From NCBI GenBank assembly GCA_963784615.1, contig CAWASG010000002.1, positions 186,001-250,000 of the forward strand: a stretch of DNA of 64,000 bases, in the 5' to 3' direction. Below, one piece after another: positions 15,775-24,635 of the stretch (positions are counted from its first letter, which is position 1; the number at the start of each line of letters is the position of its first letter). The position numbers and the translations under genes are program-made. Below the pieces are notes generated by a model. The model had not been told where the DNA came from, did no database searches, and worked only from the letters and a program-made list of their open reading frames with translations. The stretch comes from UBA11403 sp963784615 (GTDB taxonomy: Bacteria > Pseudomonadota > Gammaproteobacteria > Legionellales > Legionellaceae).

Positions 15775-17274
15775 ATGGCGATTTCCCAGGAATTAAGAGC
15801 AAATATTTTACGTTATCATCACGTTGAAAAGTGGCGTGTGGGGACGATTGCGTCCCAACTTGGCGTGCATCATTCAACTGTTAAACGTGTATTATCTCAC
15901 ACGGGGGTTGATAAAAATAAAATCCTCGTTGAACAGTCAATCATTGATCCATTTTTATCCTTTCTCCTCGAACAATTAAAGCGCTTTCCTAATCTCACTG
16001 CGAGTCGCCTGTATGGGATGGCCGTTGAGCGTGGATATCCCGGTGGCCCCGATCACTTTCGTCAACTCATCTCATTCTATAGGCCAAAGACACCCGCTGA
16101 AGCGTTTCTTCGATTAAGAACATTAGCCGGCGAGCAAGCACAAGTCGACTGGGGTCATTTTGGGCACATAACCATTGGCGCGGCTAAACGACCACTGATG
16201 GCATTTGTCATGGTTTTGAGTTACTCGAGAAAAGTTTTCCTGCATTTTTACTTGAACGCTCGAACTGAAAATTTTCTACGTGGCCATGAACTGGCCTTTA
16301 ACTACTATTCTGGGATCCCTCGTGTCGCGCTCTACGACAATCTCAAAAGCGCAGTACTTGATAGGAAAGGCGATGCTATTCGATTTAACCCTGTGCTATT
16401 GGATTTTGCAGCTCATTATCGTTTCGAACCCAGGCCCTGTGCGGTCTATCGAGGAAATGAAAAAGGGAAGGTTGAGAGGTCTATTCGTTATATACGGGAC
16501 AATTTTTTTGCAGGCCGCCAGTATAAAAGTCTTGCCGATCTCAATCAGCAAGCGCTTACCTGGTGTGATAATCAGGCATCGAACCGGCCTTGTCCAGAGG
16601 ATAAAAGCAAAACGGTTCACGAGATTTTCCTGGATGAACAGCCACGCTTGATTCCACTGCCTGATAACCCCTATCCCTGCAACGAAGTCGAGACAGTTTC
16701 TGTTGGCAAAACGCCCTACGCTAGATTCGACTTGAATGATTATTCAGTGCCTCACACCCATGTCCGGCAAGCACTCACGGTTCATGCAACACTCGATTTC
16801 GTCAGTATTTTGGATGGCGTCACTGTGATTGCAAAACACGTGCGAAGCTATGATAAAGCGAAACAAATCGAATGCGAGGAGCATATTAAAACACTGGCTG
16901 AGCGTAAACGAAACGCGCGACAGCATCGGGGACAGGACAGGCTCACGATGACGATTGACTGCGCGCGAGAGTTTCTGAAGATGGCCGCGGTTCGTGGATA
17001 TCCATTGACATCAATAACCAACCAGCTGACGTCACTACTGGATGATTATGGTGCCAGTTTATTGGAAAAAGCGATGGCTGAAGCCCTTGTGAAAGAATCA
17101 CCACACCCAAATTCCGTTCGAATTATTTTGCAAAAGATACTTGATGAACGTGTCGAGGCACCCTTGGTGACGTTCGCTCTGTCCAAGGACAAACGTGTCA
17201 CCGGGATGATTATAAAACCACACTCATTAAACCAGTACAGCGTGCTTGATTCAACCACATCAACAGAGGAGTAA
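15775..17274 (+). CDS. istA: IS21-family transposase IstA
   Basis: A 499-residue transposase. The N-terminus has a helix-turn-helix (about 10-45, WRVGTIASQLGVHHSTVKRV). The integrase-core catalytic triad is visible as Asp125 (VDWGHFG), Asp188 (LYDNLKSA), and Glu234 (GKVERSIRYI), the DDE pattern of IS21. The C-terminal region carries the NDYSVP motif typical of IstA. A strong AAGGAGG precedes the ATG. It cuts and joins the element ends together with IstB. All key residues are intact, so the enzyme is probably active. Confidence 0.96.
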   Translation: MAISQELRANILRYHHVEKWRVGTIASQLGVHHSTVKRVLSHTGVDKNKILVEQSIIDPFLSFLLEQLKRFPNLTASRLYGMAVERGYPGGPDHFRQLISFYRPKTPAEAFLRLRTLAGEQAQVDWGHFGHITIGAAKRPLMAFVMVLSYSRKVFLHFYLNARTENFLRGHELAFNYYSGIPRVALYDNLKSAVLDRKGDAIRFNPVLLDFAAHYRFEPRPCAVYRGNEKGKVERSIRYIRDNFFAGRQYKSLADLNQQALTWCDNQASNRPCPEDKSKTVHEIFLDEQPRLIPLPDNPYPCNEVETVSVGKTPYARFDLNDYSVPHTHVRQALTVHATLDFVSILDGVTVIAKHVRSYDKAKQIECEEHIKTLAERKRNARQHRGQDRLTMTIDCAREFLKMAAVRGYPLTSITNQLTSLLDDYGASLLEKAMAEALVKESPHPNSVRIILQKILDERVEAPLVTFALSKDKRVTGMIIKPHSLNQYSVLDSTTSTEE

Positions 17275-17281
17275 TCGTATT

Positions 17282-18067
17282 ATGTTAACCGAATTATTAT
17301 TAAACCGTGCGACAGCACAAAAGCTTCATGGCGTTATCAGTCACCAGGACAGCATTAATGAAGAAGGCGCTTTCTGGCTTGAGCGGTTTGTTACCTGGGA
17401 AGAACGCCATCGCTCGCAACGCAGCCTTGATGGCCGTCTGCGCAAAGCACGCATTGGTCGTTTCAAACCGATGAGTGAGTTCGATTGGAACTGGCCAAAG
17501 CAATGTGACCGCACGGTCATTGAGCAATGGATGCTACTGGATTTTATGGCGGGAGCCAGCAACCTGATTCTGTGCGGTCCAAACGGGGTTGGCAAAACCA
17601 TGATTGTCTCAAATATCGCATCTCAAGTTGTGCTTCAAGGGGGTACGGCATTGTTCACAACGGCGGCAGCCATGTTGAATGAGTTGGCTGAGCTGGATAG
17701 TGATAGCGCGTTACGTCGCCGGATAAAATATTACACGCAACCTTCTCTTTTAGTCGTGGACGAGGTTGGGTATCTTTCTTACTCCAATCGACATGCCGAT
17801 TTGTTATTCGAGGTCGTTTCCCAACGTTATGAAAAAAAATCAACGTGCATAACGACCAACAAACCCATTGCAGACTGGCGCGAAACCTTTCCCAACGCAA
17901 CTTGCGTTGTTTCGATCGTTGATCGGCTGCTTCATCACTCTGAAATTTTAATGATCGAAGGCGACTCGTTTCGGTTGAAGGAGGCAATGGAAAAAAATAA
18001 AGAGCGCAGTACAAAGCGAAAAAATGCCCAAAAAACAGCTACAGATGAGGTAAACAATCATGCGTGA
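17282..18067 (+). CDS. istB: IS21-family helper ATPase IstB
   Basis: A 261-residue AAA+ ATPase related to DnaC. Walker A is GPNGVGKT at residues 99-106 and Walker B is LLVVDEVGYL (about 156-165). The ATG at 17282 has GGAG upstream and lies 7 bp after istA; a longer reading from 17246 overlaps istA and lacks support. IstB oligomerises on target DNA and guides IstA. The 3' end overlaps the following small ORF by 8 bp. Confidence 0.96.
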   Translation: MLTELLLNRATAQKLHGVISHQDSINEEGAFWLERFVTWEERHRSQRSLDGRLRKARIGRFKPMSEFDWNWPKQCDRTVIEQWMLLDFMAGASNLILCGPNGVGKTMIVSNIASQVVLQGGTALFTTAAAMLNELAELDSDSALRRRIKYYTQPSLLVVDEVGYLSYSNRHADLLFEVVSQRYEKKSTCITTNKPIADWRETFPNATCVVSIVDRLLHHSEILMIEGDSFRLKEAMEKNKERSTKRKNAQKTATDEVNNHA

Positions 18068-18278
18068 CATGATGTTAGAAGCTCTATTACCGGAGTCAAT
18101 GTCCGACGAGGCCGCACATGTCTTAGTAAATTTTCTTGGTGACCTTGTTGCCACATTGGAATGCATTTATCTCGCCCAGTTAAAGCGTCATCATCAAAAG
18201 GTCGAAGACGAATTTTATGCTTCAATGGCAGATGTGGTCTGCTGGGGGGAGCCTCCTACAAACGAGAACTCATCTTAG
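18060..18278 (+). CDS. Small ORF after istB in the IS21-family element
   Basis: A 72-residue protein of acidic and hydrophobic character that starts within the end of istB and stops 90 bp before the right end. I do not recognise it. The segment VLVNFLGDLVATLECIYLAQ is a likely helix and the C-terminus contains a short polar tail. Overlap with istB suggests translational coupling. Its position makes it a passenger or accessory gene of this IS variant. Confidence 0.65.
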   Translation: MRDMMLEALLPESMSDEAAHVLVNFLGDLVATLECIYLAQLKRHHQKVEDEFYASMADVVCWGEPPTNENSS

Positions 18279-18328
18279 AAACAAACTCGACCAGGGTGGG
18301 CATTGTTCGCTAATTTTGGTCGATTTAA

Positions 18329-18368
18329 GCCTGCGCCATATATCCGCGGTTTTGACCCACCGTTAACA
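18329..18368. repeat. Right terminal inverted repeat of IS21-family element
   Basis: Complement of the left repeat (15053-15092) with 28 of 40 matches; ends in ACA just before GTGGTC. Confidence 0.85.
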
Positions 18369-19227
18369 GTGGTCTAGGGTAGAACAGTTAACGACCAATC
18401 AAGGTCATGTTTATTTAAAGCAAATGGCACCATTGTTTGAGATAGAGGGGCAGTTGGTTATTTATTTGTTGGCACATGTTACAAAGTGTGTGCCAACAGT
18501 GTTGGCAATTGATGAGGAAGCGAATTGTTTTTTAATGCTCGATGCAGGGATGCCACTGCGAGAGTTTCTTCAAATGCAGTATCAAGTTTCACCGGTTTGT
18601 GAAGCATTGACCTGCTACGCCACAATACAACAACAGTGCATCCCTCACGTTGACAATCTACTCTCGTTGGGTGTCCCCGACTGGCGACTAAAGCGTTTAC
18701 CCGCTTTATATGAGAGCCTAATTTCTCAGGAAAATATGTTAATTGCGGATGGCTTAACGAAGGAAGAGCTTGCTCAATTGCGATCGTTGCAGCCTACGCT
18801 GATCGATTTATGCATGAAGTTGGCGGTCTTTGGCATTCCTGAAACGATTGAGCATGGTGATTTCCATGATAACAACGTGCTCGTTGATGATAAACGCATC
18901 ACTGTTAATGATTGGGGCGATGCTACAATTACCCATCCTTTTTTCTCCTGCGTTTCTTGGCTTGAAAGTGCCCGGCGAAATCATGGATTTGATGAACAGC
19001 ATGTTTATTATCAAACAGCCCTCAATGCATACCTGTCAATGTGGTGCGACTTTGGCGATATTGCTGAATTGTCCAGGGTTTTTGAATTGGCGAAGCGAAT
19101 TCGTCCTGTTGTATTTGCGATGAGTTTTAGCCGAATTAATGCGTGCAGTGGTATTGAAAAATATCCTCAGTATCGCGGTTATATTGCTGAAGGATTACGT
19201 ATTTTCATGACACGCGACAGGTCATAA
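18369..19227 (+). pseudogene. 3' fragment of an APH-like kinase gene split by the IS21 element
   Basis: From 18375 the reading frame (RVEQLTTNQGHVYLKQM) continues into an ORF whose first internal ATG is at 18424. It contains the APH/choline-kinase motifs IEHGDFHDNNVLV (catalytic) and VNDWGDATITHPFFS (metal-binding). Removal of the IS plus one GTGGTC copy restores a 316-codon gene with the 14955-15052 fragment. GTGGTC at 18369-18374 is the right target duplication. The substrate is unknown. A shortened protein from 18424 would lack the nucleotide-binding strands, so it is probably inactive. Confidence 0.85.
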
Positions 19228-19289
19228 CACCCACAATTCTTTTTTATGTTGGTATTCGCGCTTGGGGGATTGGATCACTTGAAAAATTG

Positions 19290-19315
19290 GCCACTGATGC
19301 TAAAGAATCAGTGGC
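19290..19315 (-). terminator. Hairpin terminator between convergent genes
   Basis: Arms GCCACTGAT (19290-19298) and ATCAGTGGC (19307-19315) with an 8-nt loop. On the minus strand the stem is followed by CAATTTTT, giving the T tail, so it best serves the small gene at 19332-19574. Confidence 0.6.
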
Positions 19316-19331
19316 TAATAATCGGCTCTTA

Positions 19332-19574
19332 TTACTCGCCAAATAGGATTAAAAAATAGTGCGCCAGACTTTCGGCGGCTTCATCATGAAGATATTTTTC
19401 TCCATTATGAACATCCTGTAATTCCTGTAAGGACACATCAAGCAACGAGGCTAGTTGCGCAAGATCAAGTTTGCTGTAATTCCAAAGTGCATTAATTATG
19501 GCTTTTTGCTTGCCCTTTCTGCAATTAAATTCAAACGTAATTTTAGGCTCATTGACGGGTACAACATTGTCCAT
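19332..19574 (-). CDS. Small helix-turn-helix-like protein
   Basis: An 80-residue protein. Residues about 36-60 (DLAQLASLLDVSLQELQDV) look like a degenerate helix-turn-helix. The N-terminus has FEFNCRKGKQKAIINALWNY. An AAGGAGT site sits upstream of the ATG. I do not recognise a family. It may be a small regulator of the neighbouring genes on the island. Nothing suggests a membrane location. Confidence 0.6.
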   Translation of the reverse strand: MDNVVPVNEPKITFEFNCRKGKQKAIINALWNYSKLDLAQLASLLDVSLQELQDVHNGEKYLHDEAAESLAHYFLILFGE

Positions 19575-19778
19575 CTTAATACTCCTTTCTTACAAATGGG
19601 CATTATCCTTTTGTTAACAGAGGAATAATGCAAGAAACTCGAATTACACAACTTTTATGTCTCAATCAAACGATATGAAATAATTATCGGTATTTTCAAA
19701 CGTTATAAGCAGCGTTTGTGAGTCTATTTTATAAGAAACAAGATTTTTTAATACCCGTAGAAAACACTTGGTTTGTTT

Positions 19779-20609
19779 TTAGTGTATATTCGATCCGCGT
19801 AAAATTTGAATGATTTGATCTTTGTTCAAAGGTTTGTTGAGCGAATCACACAGTTTATTTCTGATGTCGGAGATGTAGCCTTCTACTGTTCGAGGAGAAA
19901 GCGACATGTTGCGTGCGATTTGTTTTGACGTTTGCCCTTTGATTAAGAGCGAGGCGCATTCGCCCTGTTTTTTCGTTAGATACAAGTCGTCGGATTCGTT
20001 GAGTAAAAAATAGCGGCTCACGTTGCTGTTTTCAAAAAAATCCGCCCGTACTTTATCGGAAACGGTGATGTTGTTAACCCGAGTAGTAATAATTTCTTGA
20101 GGTGTTGGGAGGTAGATTCGGTGATCCTCTGCGCCTTTTATTAAATCATGCCCTTTGTCGGTAAAATAGTGAATGAAGCGCTGTAACAGGTCAATGTTGC
20201 TGGCATAAAAATTATTGATTTCGTGATTGTTTCGATCAGTGGCAAAAATATACAGCAACGTGACATCTTGTCTTTTAATGACAAAGGTAATCCCATGATC
20301 AATGTTAAAAAAATCACGGCCTTGCAGGTAGATGGGGTCTTTTGTATCCATCTCCGCCCAAAGAAAATAGCCCTTCGGAAGCAAGTGCTCGATGTCAATT
20401 GCACCAATGGAGTTATATAGCGCATTACTGTAAAAATGCTCAATCCAGCCGGCATTGTTTGTTAGCAGCTCTCTGGAGCAATCTTTGTTATAAATTTTGA
20501 TGAAGTTGAAATAAGTGATCCCAATCGATTTAAGCAGCGGATCGCAGATTTCCTGCACAAGACAACTACTGGTTAATGCAAAATTTTTTTCAAGATTTAT
20601 TCCATTCAT
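19779..20609 (-). CDS. LuxR-type transcriptional regulator
   Basis: A 276-residue protein with a C-terminal LuxR/GerE DNA-binding domain (about 210-270: LTKKQGECASLLIKGQTSKQ, then SLSPRTVEGYISDIRNKL). The N-terminal 190 residues have no receiver-domain signature (no phosphoacceptor Asp motif seen) and could be a PAS- or autoinducer-like sensor; Legionella genomes carry many of this form. It begins 27 bp after the LOG-family gene stop and is likely in the same operon. It is regulatory cargo of the island; its targets are unknown. Confidence 0.85.
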   Translation of the reverse strand: MNGINLEKNFALTSSCLVQEICDPLLKSIGITYFNFIKIYNKDCSRELLTNNAGWIEHFYSNALYNSIGAIDIEHLLPKGYFLWAEMDTKDPIYLQGRDFFNIDHGITFVIKRQDVTLLYIFATDRNNHEINNFYASNIDLLQRFIHYFTDKGHDLIKGAEDHRIYLPTPQEIITTRVNNITVSDKVRADFFENSNVSRYFLLNESDDLYLTKKQGECASLLIKGQTSKQIARNMSLSPRTVEGYISDIRNKLCDSLNKPLNKDQIIQILRGSNIH

Positions 20610-20636
20610 AGTACAACCTTACAACAATCAAATGGG

Positions 20637-21206
20637 TTAGATCACGGTCTCCGCGACAACTGATTCATAGTGCTTTAATAGGCCAGTTAACAATGTTTGA
20701 GGATTTGAATCGATTGACGGTATTTTCATTTGGTGTGGCGAAATAAATCCGTGCTCGGTGCAGTTACCAATAAAGGAAAACAGCCCATCGTAGTACCCAT
20801 CGATATTTAGAAAACCGATCGGCTTATCCAGTATCCCTATTTTGATCGAATTCCAAGTGTCAAACGCCTCCTCAAGAGTGCCCAGTCCGCCAGGCATCAC
20901 AACGAACGCATCTGAGCGTTGTTGAAGGAGTAATTTTCGTTCCTGCATTGATTCTGTGATGATTAATTCGTCCAGATTGTCTGGTGGTATTTCTTTTTCG
21001 ATGAGGTGGGTCGGTATAATGCCTGTAACCTTACCGCCATGATCCATAACCGATGTTGCCAGCAATCCCATTAAACCTTGGCTGGAACCACCATAAACCA
21101 ATCGACAGCCATTGGCTGCGATTTGCTGTCCTAAGGTAACAACGGCTTCTAATAATCGATTGCTTTTGCCTGAATTTGCGCCCAAATAAACACATACAGA
21201 TCTCAT
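20637..21206 (-). CDS. LOG-family protein (TIGR00730; cytokinin-activating-type phosphoribohydrolase fold)
   Basis: A 189-residue Rossmann-fold protein. VYLGANSGKSN, VYGGSSQGLMG, and MPGGLGTLEE with the catalytic Glu are the classic motifs of the Lonely Guy family, which hydrolyse nucleoside monophosphates to base and ribose phosphate. It is the first gene of a two-gene operon with the LuxR-type regulator. Family members in non-plant bacteria are often of unknown physiological role. Confidence in the family is high; the substrate is unknown. Confidence 0.92.
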   Translation of the reverse strand: MRSVCVYLGANSGKSNRLLEAVVTLGQQIAANGCRLVYGGSSQGLMGLLATSVMDHGGKVTGIIPTHLIEKEIPPDNLDELIITESMQERKLLLQQRSDAFVVMPGGLGTLEEAFDTWNSIKIGILDKPIGFLNIDGYYDGLFSFIGNCTEHGFISPHQMKIPSIDSNPQTLLTGLLKHYESVVAETVI

Positions 21207-21314
21207 GGATGTTGCCTCGTTTAATAAAACATCACATAGGATAACCTGTTTGCTTGTCGGATGGGAAGCGTAAAAACTACGGATGTGCTTTTTATCACTT
21301 TGAGCAAAATACGA

Positions 21315-21331
21315 AAAGTTCGCTAAACTTT
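21315..21331. promoter_or_regulatory. Short inverted repeat upstream of the helicase gene
   Basis: AAAGTT N5 AACTTT lies 31 bp before the helicase ATG next to an A/T-rich CATATAAG -10-like box. It could be an operator for the cassette. The match is short, so evidence is limited. Confidence 0.35.
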
Positions 21332-21362
21332 ACATATAAGGGAATAATAAAGAGATTGCGAG

Positions 21363-24300
21363 ATGGAAATCATTGATAATATAAATCGTTTGCTTGGTGA
21401 TAGCTTAAAGCAAACGATCACATCAGGATCAAAACTCAAGATCGCTGCTTCTTGTTTCTCCATCTATGCCTTTGAAGCCTTGAAAAACGAGCTCGAAAAA
21501 ATCGAATCGCTGGAGTTTATATTCACCTCACCAACGTTTGTGCCTAATGAAATTTTTGATCAATTCAAAAAAGAACGTCGGGAGTTTTATATCCCCAAAG
21601 TTGAACGTGAGCGCAGCTTTTACGGTAGTGAGTTTGAAATTCAGCTCAAAAATAAGCTCACGCAACGCGCCATTGCAAAAGAATGCGCTGACTGGATTCG
21701 ACGCAAGGCAATCTTCCGGTCCAATCGAAGTAAAGCATCCATGCAGCAATTTGCGTGTATTCAAAAGGATGATGCCCAATTGGTTTATCTTCCTCTGCAT
21801 GGCTTTACGGCGGTTGACCTTGGATATCAACGGGGCGATGCCATTTCAAATCTGGTGAATAAAATAGATGATTCATCAACTACAGCCGTCTATTTAAATT
21901 TATTTGATCAAATTTGGAATGACAAAGAAAAGGTTGAGGATGTTACTGCGCATCTTTATGAGCATATCGCCTCTGTGTATCAGGAGAACGCCCCTGAGCG
22001 GGTTTATTTTTTGATCCTATTCAATATTTTTAATGAATTCCTTGAGGATTTAAGCGAAGACACGCTCCCAAACGATCGAACTGGATATCAAGATAGTTTA
22101 ATTTGGAATAAATTATTCAATTTTCAAAAAGATGCGGCAACGGGAATCATTAATAAACTTGAAACCTATAACGGTTGCATCCTGGCCGACAGTGTTGGTT
22201 TGGGTAAAACATTTACCGCTTTGGCCGTGATTAAATATTACGAATTGCGTAATCGCTCTGTTTTGGTGCTTTGCCCCAAGAAACTCGCTGACAATTGGTT
22301 AAACTACAACCGAAATCTCAAAACTAACCTGTTTGCAAAAGATCGGTTTAATTACGATGTACTCTGTCATACGGATTTGCAGAGAACGAGTGGAGAGTCG
22401 TTTGGCACGCCTCTTAACCGTATCAACTGGGGAAATTACGATCTGGTTGTCATCGACGAGTCGCATAATTTTCGTAATAACGATGCGTTTAAAGACCGTG
22501 AAACACGTTATCAAAGATTGATGAATAAAGTCATCAAAGAAGGCGTCAAAACAAAAGTGTTGATGCTATCCGCTACCCCGGTCAATAACCGATTTAATGA
22601 TCTGCGTAATCAGTTGGCGCTCGCTTATGAGGGAGACTCTGAAAATTTAAAACAGAAATTGCGCACTGAAAAAGACATCGAAGAAATTTTTCGCAAAGCG
22701 CAGGCAACGTTTAATCGATGGACGACACTGCCACCAGAGGAGCGCACTGCATCGGCTATTCTTAATGCACTGGATTTTGATTTTTTTGAGTTACTTGACA
22801 GCGTGACCATAGCGCGATCGAGAAAGCACATTGAAACGTTCTACGATACGACAGACATTGGTCGGTTCCCTGAACGCCTTAAACCCTTGTCATTTCACTG
22901 TCAGCTAACCAACCGAGCCGACGTGATGGGTTTTAATGATATTTTTAACGAGCTTTCATCTCTGAAATTAGCCGTTTATGCGCCTGTCAATTACATTTTG
23001 CCCAGCCGACTTAGCAAATATGAAGCACTTTATGACACAGAAGTTGCAGGGGGAAAGGGTAAGCTAAAGCAGGCCGACCGAGAGAGAAGCCTACAAGCTC
23101 TGATGACCACTAATTTACTCAAGCGCCTTGAAAGCTCCATCGAATCGTTTCGGCTGACGTTGAAAAAATTAAACGACAATCATGTATCAATCCTGTCGAA
23201 AATCGAAGCGTTTAAGCAAACCGGGAAAGATACTCGATTTACTGATATTGCAGAAGAGTTTGAACAAGCGGAGCCGGATGATGACGGTATACCTGAGCCT
23301 GATGATGCTTCGATTGGAGGTAAGGTACAAATCAGTTTGGCCGATATGGATTTACTCTCTTGGGAGCAGGATTTACGAGTAGACCTCATCATCATTGATA
23401 GACTGCTTGATGAAATGAATAAGATAACCCCAGAAGAAGATGTGAAGTTACAGCATTTGAAAGCTCAAATTGACAAAAAAATAGCGGATCCATTGAATCC
23501 AGCTAATAAAAAAGTGTTGATTTTTACCGCTTATGCAGACACTGCCAACTATCTTTACCATCATCTGGCGAAGGCGATGTTATCCAAGCATCAATTGCAC
23601 ACTGGTAGAGTGACGGGTACTGAGAACCCCAAATGCACACTGAATAAGAGCTACGATTTTCAATCCCTATTGACGTTGTTCTCGCCTATATCGAAGGAAA
23701 AGCAAGCCATTTTTCCGGATGACACCAATGAAATTGATATTCTCATTGCAACTGATTGTATTTCAGAAGGCCAAAATTTACAGGATTGCGACTATTTAAT
23801 TAACTATGACATTCACTGGAATCCGGTTCGGATTATTCAGCGCTTTGGACGTATTGACCGGATTGGATCAAAAAATGCCAAAATTCAATTAGTGAACTAT
23901 TGGCCTGATATTTCATTAGATGAATACATCAACCTCAAGGAACGGGTTGAAAACCGTATGGTGATAGCTGACGCCGCTGCAACCGCTGATGATAATGTTT
24001 TAAATGCAGAATCAAATGATATTTCTTATCGCAAAGAGCAATTGCGCCGCCTGCAAGATGAAGTGATTGAAATGGAGGACATGAAAACAGGGGTATCCAT
24101 TACGGATTTGGGTCTCAATGATTTTCGAATGGATTTGCTCAATTACGTCAGACATCACGATGACTTGGCGGGCTTTCCTAGCGGGATGCATGCAGTGGTA
24201 CCAGCAGACATTGAGCGAGGTCTATTACCGGGCGTTATTTTTGCTTTACGCAATCGTAACCAGAGCGTTAATGTGAATCAGCAGAATCGATTGCATCCCT

Positions 24301-24635
24301 ATTATCTTGTTTATATGGGGCAGGATGGCGCGGTCATCAATAACCATACTGCTGTTAAACGTATTCTTGATGTGTTGAGAGGTACGTGCAAGGGTCGAGG
24401 CGAAGCAATTCTCAACATATGCCAATTGTTTAATCAAATAACAGAAGATGGCCGTAACATGCATGCTTACTCTGAGCTACTCGGCAAAGCCATTCACTCC
24501 ATTATTGCAGTCAAAGAAGAAAAAGATATCGATAGCCTATTTAGTGGTGGCCGAACTACGGCCTTGGTGGATCCAATCAAAGGGCTTGATGATTTTGAGC
24601 TCATTGCTTTTCTTATTATTCAGGAAGGCACATGA
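21363..24635 (+). CDS. SNF2-family helicase with N-terminal PLD-like domain (candidate defence gene)
   Basis: A 1090-residue protein. The N-terminal part (about 1-200) has the look of the phospholipase-D-like region often fused to such helicases, including LPLHGFTAVDLGYQRGD and LYLNLFDQIW-like segments, but I see no HxKxxxxD motif, so a nuclease activity there is doubtful. Helicase motifs follow: Walker A LADSVGLGKT (about 273-282), DESHN (about 363-367), LSATPVNNR, and the C-terminal lobe CISEGQNLQDCDY and QRFGRIDRIGS (about 825-835). It overlaps the next gene by 4 bp. It is the first gene of a seven-gene cassette with type III restriction genes. Confidence 0.88.
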   Translation: MEIIDNINRLLGDSLKQTITSGSKLKIAASCFSIYAFEALKNELEKIESLEFIFTSPTFVPNEIFDQFKKERREFYIPKVERERSFYGSEFEIQLKNKLTQRAIAKECADWIRRKAIFRSNRSKASMQQFACIQKDDAQLVYLPLHGFTAVDLGYQRGDAISNLVNKIDDSSTTAVYLNLFDQIWNDKEKVEDVTAHLYEHIASVYQENAPERVYFLILFNIFNEFLEDLSEDTLPNDRTGYQDSLIWNKLFNFQKDAATGIINKLETYNGCILADSVGLGKTFTALAVIKYYELRNRSVLVLCPKKLADNWLNYNRNLKTNLFAKDRFNYDVLCHTDLQRTSGESFGTPLNRINWGNYDLVVIDESHNFRNNDAFKDRETRYQRLMNKVIKEGVKTKVLMLSATPVNNRFNDLRNQLALAYEGDSENLKQKLRTEKDIEEIFRKAQATFNRWTTLPPEERTASAILNALDFDFFELLDSVTIARSRKHIETFYDTTDIGRFPERLKPLSFHCQLTNRADVMGFNDIFNELSSLKLAVYAPVNYILPSRLSKYEALYDTEVAGGKGKLKQADRERSLQALMTTNLLKRLESSIESFRLTLKKLNDNHVSILSKIEAFKQTGKDTRFTDIAEEFEQAEPDDDGIPEPDDASIGGKVQISLADMDLLSWEQDLRVDLIIIDRLLDEMNKITPEEDVKLQHLKAQIDKKIADPLNPANKKVLIFTAYADTANYLYHHLAKAMLSKHQLHTGRVTGTENPKCTLNKSYDFQSLLTLFSPISKEKQAIFPDDTNEIDILIATDCISEGQNLQDCDYLINYDIHWNPVRIIQRFGRIDRIGSKNAKIQLVNYWPDISLDEYINLKERVENRMVIADAAATADDNVLNAESNDISYRKEQLRRLQDEVIEMEDMKTGVSITDLGLNDFRMDLLNYVRHHDDLAGFPSGMHAVVPADIERGLLPGVIFALRNRNQSVNVNQQNRLHPYYLVYMGQDGAVINNHTAVKRILDVLRGTCKGRGEAILNICQLFNQITEDGRNMHAYSELLGKAIHSIIAVKEEKDIDSLFSGGRTTALVDPIKGLDDFELIAFLIIQEGT

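Larger units (their letters stand above)
15053..18368 (+). mobile_element. IS21-family insertion sequence with two extra ORFs (3.3 kb)
   Basis: The ends are defined by imperfect terminal inverted repeats beginning TGT and ending ACA (15053-15092 and 18329-18368; 28 of 40 positions match by my count, including an identical TGGCGCAGGC block) and by a 6-bp GTGGTC duplication. It carries istA and istB, the transposase and ATPase helper of IS21, plus an upstream cysteine-rich ORF and a small ORF after istB. It interrupts a kinase gene that becomes intact when the IS is removed, which indicates a recent insertion. Confidence 0.93.
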
